From assembly GCA_946480635.1 (NCBI GenBank), contig CAMLKV010000069.1, positions 1-9,102 of the forward strand: 9,102 bases of DNA, in the 5' to 3' direction. The notes below the pieces were generated by a model. The model did no database searches, was not told the origin of the DNA, and saw nothing but the letters and a program-made list of their open reading frames with translations. Below are positions 1 to 5,658 of the stretch, piece by piece (position 1 is the stretch's first letter; every line of letters begins with the position of its first letter). Source of the stretch: an uncultured Flavobacterium sp. (GTDB lineage: Bacteria; Bacteroidota; Bacteroidia; Flavobacteriales; Flavobacteriaceae). Position numbers and translations under genes: made by a program.

Positions 1-380
1 GCAGGGATTCCTTCAATTCCAGCTTCAACAGCTGCACTCATTGTTCCTGAATAAATTACATTTATTGATGAGTTAGAGCCATGATTAATTCCAGATAGAC
101 AAAGATCCGGTTTTTGTTTTAGTATTTCATTTTTGGCAATTTTTACACAATCAGCAGGAGTGCCAGAACAAGTGTATTCTGTTATTTCTGCTCCGTCTTC
201 AGATATTTTATTGATTTGCAAAGTGTTGTTTACAGTAATTGCGTGTCCCATGCCACTTTGAGGGCTATCTGGGGCTACAACAATTACATTTCCAATTTGT
301 TTTGCAATGTCGATAAGGGTTCTAATCCCTGGAGCTACTATGCTGTCATCATTGGTTACTAAAATAAGAGGTTTGTTCAC
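1..380 (-). CDS. surE: 5'/3'-nucleotidase SurE, N-terminal part (runs off the left edge)
   Basis: SurE is a metal-dependent phosphatase that removes phosphate from nucleoside 5'- and 3'-monophosphates in the cytoplasm. The first 126 codons are present and the C-terminus lies outside the window. Visible family landmarks are LILVTNDDS (residues 5-13, with the metal-binding Asp pair D11-D12), VVAPDSPQSGMGHAIT (34-49, with the metal-site Ser in QSG), CSGTPADCVK (71-80) and LSGINHGSN (95-103, with the metal-ligand Asn). The start is a GTG at 378-380. An in-frame TAA lies only three codons further upstream and no ATG lies between, so GTG is the only conventional start. The motif is usually NDDG, but the Gly is Ser here. 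The gene is divergent from the protease gene to its right. The family call is secure. Confidence 0.95.
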   Translation of the reverse strand, partial: MNKPLILVTNDDSIVAPGIRTLIDIAKQIGNVIVVAPDSPQSGMGHAITVNNTLQINKISEDGAEITEYTCSGTPADCVKIAKNEILKQKPDLCLSGINHGSNSSINVIYSGTMSAAVEAGIEGIP

Positions 381-543
381 GATTTTGGCTTAAAATTTAA
401 CATAAAAAAGTAATGCTAAATTAAGCAATTTTATGTGCTTCTTGCTAAATTTACATGTTTAACAAAAAATTATGTAAGAAAGAATATCTTGGCATAGTTT
501 TTTGTGTACTTTAGTTTTAATTATGAATGCAATTTTAACTTTT
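381..543. promoter_or_regulatory. Divergent surE / prc intergenic region with a weak candidate promoter for prc
   Basis: This AT-rich spacer must hold the promoters for both surE (minus) and prc (plus). On the plus strand, TACTTTAG at 507-514 matches the Bacteroidota -7 consensus TAnnTTTG at all but one position. The nearest TTG (489-491) is only 15 bp upstream, shorter than the usual 17-23, so the call is weak. If it is real, transcription would start near 519-521, which favours ATG 544 over ATG 523 as the prc start. No clear surE promoter, hairpin or riboswitch was seen. Confidence 0.3.
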
Positions 544-2691
544 ATGAAAAAGAACTATAAATTAATGTTGGTTGTCGTGGCAATCTCGGCTACGCTATGG
601 AGTTTCAGGCCAAAAGTTCAGTATGATCCTGAGAAAGATAAAATGTTGCTTGAATTAATCGAGTTTGTTATCGAAAAAGGACATTATGCTCCTGAAACTA
701 TGGATGATGAATTTTCGAAAGGTGTTTATAATGATTTCTTAGATGCAATTGATCCATCAAAAAGATTTTTCATGGAATCAGATATTAAAGAATTCAAAGT
801 TTATGAAACAAAACTTGATGATTTAATAAAAGCTAGGGATTTATCATTCTTTAATCTAGTATACGATAGATTGCAAAAACGTATGTCTGAATCTAAAGTG
901 GTTTACAAAGCCTTGAGTGACAAAGCGATTAGTTTTAGTTCAGATGAAAGTTTGAATATAGATTCAGATAAAAATGAATTTGCCAAAAATTATTCTGAAT
1001 TAAAAAACAGATGGAGACTTCAAATGAAACTTTCTGTTTTAGCTTCTGTAGTTGATAAACAAAAATTAGAAGAAGATAAAAAAGCAAAAGATCCAAATTA
1101 TACTCCAAAAACTTTTTCTCAACTTGAAAAAGAAGCCCGAGAGTCTACTTTAAAATCATTAAATGATTACTTCGAATTTGTTGAAGAATTGCAACGTGAT
1201 GACTGGTTTGAAATATTTATTAATGCCATTGTAACACAATATGATCCTCACACTTTTTATTTTGCTCCAGAGCAAAAAGAAAGATTTGATATTAGTATTA
1301 GTGGCAAGTTAGAAGGTATTGGTGCTAGATTACAAAAGAAAGGTGATTTTACAGAGATATCAGAATTAATTTCTGGTGGGCCCGCTTGGCGTAATAAAGA
1401 GCTTGAGCCAGGTGATGTTGTTTTAAAAGTTGGACAAGGATCTGCAGAACCAGTTGAAGTGGTGGGTATGAGACTTGATGATGTAGTGAAAAAAATTAAA
1501 GGTCCTAAAGGAACTAAAGTAGCTTTGACAGTTAAAAAAGTTGATGGTTCTATAAAAATAATAACACTAATTCGTGATGTTGTTGAGATTGAAGAAACTT
1601 ATGCTAAATCAAGTATTGTCAACAAAAACGGTGTAAAATACGGAGTTATTTATTTACCTAAATTTTATATTGATTTTGAAAATGACGACAACCGTGATGC
1701 TGCAAAAGATGTTGCTGCTGAAGTTGAGAAACTTAAAAAAGCTGGCGTACAAGGTATCGTAATGGATTTAAGAGATAACGGTGGAGGATCTTTAAAAACA
1801 GTTGTAGATATTACTGGTTTATTTATTAAAGAAGGGCCAGTAGTTCAAATTAAATCAGCAGCTTCTAAAAAAGAAGTCTTATATGATCACAATCCTAAAG
1901 TACAATGGGACGGACCATTAGTAGTCTTAATTAATAACTTTTCAGCTTCAGCTTCAGAAATTTTTGCTGCTGCAATACAAGATTATAAAAGAGGAATTGT
2001 TATAGGAAGTAAACAGTCTTATGGTAAAGGAACTGTTCAAAACGTTATCGACTTAAATCAGTTTGTAAAAAATTCGCCTTTTGGAGATTTTGGAGCTTTA
2101 AAAACAACAACTCAGAAATTCTATAGAATTAATGGTGGTTCTACTCAACTAGAAGGAGTTGCGAGTGATATTGCAATGCCAGACAGATATTCATATATCA
2201 AAGTTGGAGAACGTGACGAAAAAAATGCAATTTCTTGGGATAGAATTGATAGAGCTCAATACGATGAAGTTCGTTCAATAAATAATTTAGAAGCAGTAAT
2301 TTTCAATAGCCAAAAAAGAATACAAGCAAGTGAGCAATTCAGATTGATTGATGAAAATGCTAAATGGATTAATAGTCGTAAAGAAAATAATGTTGTTAGC
2401 TTAAATCTTGATAAATTCAAGCACGAGCAAGCAGATATTGAAGAAGCTACTAAAAAATTCAAAGCTATTACTAAGTATACTAATAATATGAAGTTTGAAT
2501 CTTTACCTGATGAAGTGGCTCTTATCGCAAAAGATTCATCTTTAGGATTAAAACGTAAAGATTGGCATGAATCGCTTTCTAAAGATGCATATGTTGACGA
2601 AGCAATTAATATTTTAGGTGATATTAAAAAGCCTTCAGGAAGTAATAATAACAAGACTATTGCTGTAAAAGGTAAAGTTGTAAAATCCTAA
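544..2691 (+). CDS. prc: Tail-specific / carboxy-terminal processing protease (S41, PDZ)
   Basis: This is a periplasmic serine protease that trims or degrades proteins from their C-termini. It is Prc/Tsp class (E. coli Prc is 682 aa) rather than the shorter CtpA class. Numbering from ATG 544 (715 aa), residues 1-21 form a basic then hydrophobic export signal or anchor. An N-terminal helical domain spans about 30-240, a PDZ domain about 248-345 (EGIGARL, EPGDVVLKVG) and the S41 core about 355-555. The catalytic motif SASASE places the nucleophile at S469. SYGKGTVQ supplies the general base K495, with Q499 beyond it. QKFYRINGGSTQ and NAISWD closely match the E. coli Prc region after the active site, and a Prc-type C-terminal domain follows. 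An in-frame ATG at 523 would give 722 aa and a TTG at 502 would give 729 aa. ATG 544 is preferred because it starts with a classical MKKNYK signal sequence, but 523 is possible. The gene stands alone and ends at a hairpin terminator. In E. coli, Prc controls peptidoglycan hydrolases and trims a penicillin-binding protein; a similar role here is inference. Confidence 0.95.
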   Translation: MKKNYKLMLVVVAISATLWSFRPKVQYDPEKDKMLLELIEFVIEKGHYAPETMDDEFSKGVYNDFLDAIDPSKRFFMESDIKEFKVYETKLDDLIKARDLSFFNLVYDRLQKRMSESKVVYKALSDKAISFSSDESLNIDSDKNEFAKNYSELKNRWRLQMKLSVLASVVDKQKLEEDKKAKDPNYTPKTFSQLEKEARESTLKSLNDYFEFVEELQRDDWFEIFINAIVTQYDPHTFYFAPEQKERFDISISGKLEGIGARLQKKGDFTEISELISGGPAWRNKELEPGDVVLKVGQGSAEPVEVVGMRLDDVVKKIKGPKGTKVALTVKKVDGSIKIITLIRDVVEIEETYAKSSIVNKNGVKYGVIYLPKFYIDFENDDNRDAAKDVAAEVEKLKKAGVQGIVMDLRDNGGGSLKTVVDITGLFIKEGPVVQIKSAASKKEVLYDHNPKVQWDGPLVVLINNFSASASEIFAAAIQDYKRGIVIGSKQSYGKGTVQNVIDLNQFVKNSPFGDFGALKTTTQKFYRINGGSTQLEGVASDIAMPDRYSYIKVGERDEKNAISWDRIDRAQYDEVRSINNLEAVIFNSQKRIQASEQFRLIDENAKWINSRKENNVVSLNLDKFKHEQADIEEATKKFKAITKYTNNMKFESLPDEVALIAKDSSLGLKRKDWHESLSKDAYVDEAINILGDIKKPSGSNNNKTIAVKGKVVKS

Positions 2692-2710
2692 TGTGTAAAT
2701 ATTTGATATA

Positions 2711-2738
2711 AAAAAGCCTCTTGAGTGAGGCTTTTTTT
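2711..2738 (+). terminator. Intrinsic terminator of prc
   Basis: A perfect 10-bp stem (2711-2720 paired with 2727-2736, GC core GCCTC/GAGGC) closes a 6-nt loop and runs into seven T residues at 2732-2738. It begins 19 bp after the prc stop. The A-run on the other side (2710-2715) means it could also stop minus-strand transcription. Confidence 0.9.
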
Positions 2739-2822
2739 ATTGAGGGCGATACTCTGAATAATGCATTACTATAGTAACTTTCTAAGCGCATGTTAGTTGC
2801 TAGTTCATTGAAAAATATAAAT

Positions 2823-2851
2823 AAAAAAACCACTCAATAAGTGGTTTTTTT
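2823..2851 (-). terminator. Intrinsic terminator of the Lys/Glu-rich helical protein gene
   Basis: A perfect 12-bp stem (2823-2834 paired with 2840-2851, core ACCACT/AGTGGT) has a 5-nt loop. Read on the minus strand it ends in a run of seven T. It starts 9 bp beyond the stop codon of the gene at 2861-3490. The stem is flanked by A and T runs on both sides, so it can work in either direction. Confidence 0.88.
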
Positions 2852-2860
2852 ATTATGGGA

Positions 2861-3490
2861 TTATTTTCTTGCTTCGTGTTCTGCTTTTTCTACTTTTTTA
2901 CGTTGATCTGCAGATTTTTCTCTAAGCTTGGCAATTTTTTTATTCCATTTTTCTACATCATTTGGAGATAATTTTCCTTTGCTGTTTTGTTTTTCTAATT
3001 TTTCAGTCTCTTTTATGATACTTTCGTCAATTTTAGTTTGTTTCTCTTTCTCTTTAATTAAGTTCTCATATGCTTTTGTTGCTCTTTCTCTTTCTTTGGC
3101 AATTTTTTCTTGCTCTTTTTCCATTTTCTTCTGAGCTTTTTCCATTTTATCAGCCGCTTTCTCAGTATCTTTTATTCTTTTTTCTTCGGCCTTAATTTTT
3201 CTTTCTTCAGCTTCTTTTTTTTCTTTTTCAGCTCTCTCTGCTTCACGTTTTGCTTTTTCAGCTTCTTTTTGAGCTTTTTCAGCTTCTGTCTTTGCTTTTT
3301 CAGCTTCCTTTTCTGCTTTAGCTTTTTCTAATAAGGCTTGTTTATCGGCTTCAGCCTTTGCCTTACCAGTGGCTGATGAATCTTTAGACTTTTGAAGTTT
3401 TATTTGCTCAGGTGTAAGTACTGTTTCTTGGGCAGTTGCAGAAATTCCTAAAATTAGTGTAGCACTAGCAATAATCAATTTCAGTTTCAT
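2861..3490 (-). CDS. Exported Lys/Glu/Ala-rich long-helix (coiled-coil or single-helix) protein, function unknown
   Basis: I do not recognise a named family. The 209-aa product starts with a clean signal peptide (basic MKLK, hydrophobic 5-19, then ATA|Q, so signal peptidase I cleavage is expected after residue 20). There is no lipobox Cys, so a soluble periplasmic or secreted protein is likely. Residues about 43-165 are almost all K, E, A, R and Q with no Pro or Gly, predicting one long charged helix. Residues 62-89 are four near-identical heptads of the form EAEKAxx, encoded by tandem 21-bp units. A Gly/Pro break at 172-176 (GKLSP) precedes a second short helical segment with a Trp (VEKWNKKIAKLREK). 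The alternating acidic and basic residues with small Ala fit either a coiled coil or an isolated charged helix, resembling the TolA stalk only in composition. The gene is monocistronic, with its own terminator and a divergent start facing the nuclease gene. The opposite strand also has open frames, but they are Phe/Ser-rich artefacts of this composition. Confidence 0.85.
   Translation of the reverse strand: MKLKLIIASATLILGISATAQETVLTPEQIKLQKSKDSSATGKAKAEADKQALLEKAKAEKEAEKAKTEAEKAQKEAEKAKREAERAEKEKKEAEERKIKAEEKRIKDTEKAADKMEKAQKKMEKEQEKIAKERERATKAYENLIKEKEKQTKIDESIIKETEKLEKQNSKGKLSPNDVEKWNKKIAKLREKSADQRKKVEKAEHEARK
3224..3307 (-). repeat. Tandem 21-bp (heptad) repeat inside the helical protein gene
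   Basis: The 14-mer GCTTTTTCAGCTTC (plus strand) occurs exactly at 3252-3265, 3273-3286 and 3294-3307, at a strict 21-bp spacing. A degenerate fourth copy lies at 3231-3244. On the coding strand each unit is one heptad, EAEKAxx (EAERAEK in the last), residues 62-89. The nucleotide identity extends beyond what the amino acids require, which suggests recent duplication of a 21-bp unit. Confidence 0.85.
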
Positions 3491-3579
3491 GTTTAAAAGT
3501 TTTAGTTTAAATTAAATAATTTCTGTCGACGAACTTGTATATATTTACATCATAAAAGTACAATAATTTCATTTGCATT
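3491..3579. promoter_or_regulatory. Divergent intergenic region between helical protein gene and nuclease gene
   Basis: These 89 AT-rich bases separate two divergent start codons and must carry both promoters unless the genes have remote ones. I could not find a good match to the Bacteroidota TTTG / TAnnTTTG pair on either strand. The best on the plus strand is TTG at 3535-3537 with TAATTTCA at 3564-3571, spaced too widely at 26 bp. No hairpin was seen. Confidence 0.3.
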
Positions 3580-4389
3580 ATGATACAGGTTGTTAAATAT
3601 TTTAGTCCAACAATTTTAGTTTTGTTTTTTCTTTCATGTACAAAGCAAAAACCAGACCAAGAGATTATTACTACTCAGGAAAAATTTACGTCTGATGTTC
3701 AAAAAACTGAGAGTGCAGATTTTTATCTCCCTAAATCAAATACAAACGAAATAGTTAGGCATAAATATTACACATTGTCATATAATGAAAAACATGAACA
3801 AGCCGAATGGGTTGCTTATGAATTAAAAAAAAATCAACTGAGTTATACAAATTATAAAAGACCTTATTTTGATGAAGATCCTGATGTAGAAACTGGATCT
3901 GCGAGTTGGAGAAACTATAGAAAATCTGGATACGATAAGGGACATTTATGTCCTGCAGGTGATAGAAGGTTTTCTTCAGAAGCTTTTAATGAAACTTTTT
4001 ATACGTCTAACGTTTCTCCACAATTAAATGAGTTCAATGCTGGAATTTGGAACAGACTTGAGCAAAAAACGAGATATTGGGCATCTAAATATGATGGTGT
4101 TTATGTTGTAACTGGCGGTGTGTTGTCAAATGATTTAGAATCTATAGGTAAAGAAAATGTTTCTGTTCCAAAGTATTTTTATAAGATATTATTAGATAAT
4201 TCAAGAGGAAAATATAAAACAATTGCTTTTTTATTGCCTCATGAAGATTCTGAAAAGCCTTTAAACAAATTTGTAGTGTCTATTGACAAGATTGAAAAAA
4301 TGACGGGAATAGACTTTTTTCCTCGTTTACCAGACAATGTTGAAAATAAATTAGAACAATCTAGTGATTATAAAAATTGGAGTTTTTAG
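3580..4389 (+). CDS. Lipoprotein DNA/RNA non-specific endonuclease (NUC family)
   Basis: This is a predicted secreted, lipid-anchored sugar-non-specific nuclease of the Serratia nuclease/NucA family (Pfam Endonuclease_NS), 269 aa. Residues 1-20 are a lipoprotein signal ending FLSC, with C20 as the lipidated residue. Residues 21-55 are a polar linker and the nuclease domain spans about 60-260. The catalytic motif DRGH appears as DKGH (119-122) with H122 as general base. SNVSPQLNEFNAGIWNRLE (143-161) supplies the Mg2+ ligand N153, with E161 and R165 at the spacing of N119, E127 and R131 in the Serratia enzyme. VVTGG (176-180) is the conserved strand after it. A role in nucleic-acid scavenging or in breaking down extracellular DNA is inferred; no immunity gene or toxin-delivery domain is adjacent, so a toxin role is not supported. 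The gene stands alone. Its stop is 12 bp from the end of the opposing rodA gene, with no hairpin between them. Confidence 0.9.
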   Translation: MIQVVKYFSPTILVLFFLSCTKQKPDQEIITTQEKFTSDVQKTESADFYLPKSNTNEIVRHKYYTLSYNEKHEQAEWVAYELKKNQLSYTNYKRPYFDEDPDVETGSASWRNYRKSGYDKGHLCPAGDRRFSSEAFNETFYTSNVSPQLNEFNAGIWNRLEQKTRYWASKYDGVYVVTGGVLSNDLESIGKENVSVPKYFYKILLDNSRGKYKTIAFLLPHEDSEKPLNKFVVSIDKIEKMTGIDFFPRLPDNVENKLEQSSDYKNWSF

Positions 4390-4401
4390 CAAGTTTATTT
4401 C

Positions 4402-5658
4402 TTACCACTCATTTACTTTGTTTGCATCTAATTTAAGGAAAATAAATAGCAAAATAGTGAATCCCCATAAGCTAGATCCTCCATAAGATAGGAAGGGTAG
4501 AGGTACTCCAATAGTTGGAAAAATACCGATAACCATTGACACATTTACAAAAAAGTGAGTAAAGAGTACTGAGGCTACACCATAGCCATATACCCGGCTA
4601 AATTTTGTTTTTTGATTTTCTGCTAAATATAGAATACGAAGCATTAAAGAAACAAAAAGTAATACCATTACGGTTGAGCCTACAAAACCCCATTCCTCAC
4701 CAACAGTTGTAAAGATATAATCGGTATGTTGCTCAGGGACGAAATTCCCTTTTGTTTGCGTTCCTTCAAGGTAACCTTTACCTAGCCATCCTCCAGAACC
4801 AATAGCAATTTCTGACTGATTAGTGTTGTATCCTACTCCAGCCATGTCTACTTCTTTACCTAATAAGATATTGAAACGGTCTCTGTGGTGTTGTTTGAAT
4901 ACATTTTCAAATACATAATCCACAGACAGTGAAAAACCAGTCATTAAAGCAAAAACAATTGTGCTGGCAATTATATTACGATGAATTTTTCTTGACTTCA
5001 AATAATGTATGAGTACTGCAACAAGTGAAATCAAAATCACATATTGTGGCTTTAACAGTAATGCCATAATGAATAAAATGATTGCAATAGCCCCAGTCCA
5101 TAAATACCATGAGGGTAAACCTTCTCTGTTAAGTACTAAAATGAACATCACAAATATTAATGCACTTCCTGGGTCGGGTTGTGGCAATATAAGCAATATT
5201 GGTAGCCCCATAATCAGTAAACCTAAAAGCTGATGATTAAAGTTTTTGAGATTTACTTGTGGGTCACTTAAATATTTTGCGAGTGCCAATGCTGTCGCGG
5301 CTTTGGCAAACTCTGATGGTTGTAAAGTAAAACCTCCAATTGCATACCAGCATCGCTGCCCGGCTATAGTTTTTCCAAAAATAAATAAACCAGCCAATAG
5401 GACTAAAGAGGATCCGAAAATGACACTGGAAAATCGTTCATAAAATTTGGCGTCTATTGTTAGTATTACTATAATTAGGACAATAGTAAATGCAATAAAA
5501 ATTAACTGTTTGCCATAATTTTCGTTAAAATCAAAAATGTAATCGGAGGTTGGATTAATATCTGCCGAATAGATATTCATCCATCCAAGTATAACCAAAG
5601 CTGAATAAATCAGAATGGTTATCCAGTCGATGTTTTTTTGTACACTTTGATTCTTCAT
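4402..5658 (-). CDS. rodA: RodA, SEDS-family peptidoglycan glycosyltransferase
   Basis: RodA polymerises lipid II into glycan strands for elongation, working as a pair with PBP2. The protein has 418 aa with about 10 hydrophobic membrane segments. Family landmarks are GQRCWYAIGGFTLQPSEFAK (100-119), LPQPDPGSA (158-166), IAIGSGGWLGKG (284-295), PEQHTDYIFTTVGEEWGF (308-325) and PLPFLSYGGSS (386-396). D313 in HTDYIF aligns with E. coli RodA D262, which is required for polymerase activity. The SYGGSS signature and the neighbouring mrdA favour RodA over FtsW. The start is an ATG that directly follows the mrdA stop codon, so translation is probably coupled. It is the last gene of the operon. The stop lies 12 bp from that of the convergent nuclease gene. 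Confidence 0.96.
   Translation of the reverse strand: MKNQSVQKNIDWITILIYSALVILGWMNIYSADINPTSDYIFDFNENYGKQLIFIAFTIVLIIVILTIDAKFYERFSSVIFGSSLVLLAGLFIFGKTIAGQRCWYAIGGFTLQPSEFAKAATALALAKYLSDPQVNLKNFNHQLLGLLIMGLPILLILPQPDPGSALIFVMFILVLNREGLPSWYLWTGAIAIILFIMALLLKPQYVILISLVAVLIHYLKSRKIHRNIIASTIVFALMTGFSLSVDYVFENVFKQHHRDRFNILLGKEVDMAGVGYNTNQSEIAIGSGGWLGKGYLEGTQTKGNFVPEQHTDYIFTTVGEEWGFVGSTVMVLLFVSLMLRILYLAENQKTKFSRVYGYGVASVLFTHFFVNVSMVIGIFPTIGVPLPFLSYGGSSLWGFTILLFIFLKLDANKVNEW

Noticed and set aside
1941..1958. Short TCAGCT direct repeat
   Set aside because: It simply encodes the SASAS catalytic motif of the S41 protease.
2256..2654. Minus-strand open frame of about 130 codons
   Set aside because: It lies wholly inside the well-conserved C-terminal part of prc and shows no recognisable motif.
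2737..2840. 8-nt complementary pair TTATTGAG / CTCAATAA linking the two terminator regions
   Set aside because: It is short, and expected by chance in such AT-rich DNA; one arm falls within the second terminator hairpin.
2928..3331. Phe/Ser-rich plus-strand reading frames that look like hydrophobic membrane proteins
   Set aside because: They are the antisense of the Lys/Glu-rich helical gene: AAA/GAA codons read backwards give TTT/TTC. The minus-strand frame has a proper signal peptide, start and terminator.
3525..3530. GTCGAC palindrome in the divergent spacer as a possible operator
   Set aside because: The symmetry stops after six bases, so it is a chance palindrome without flanking support.
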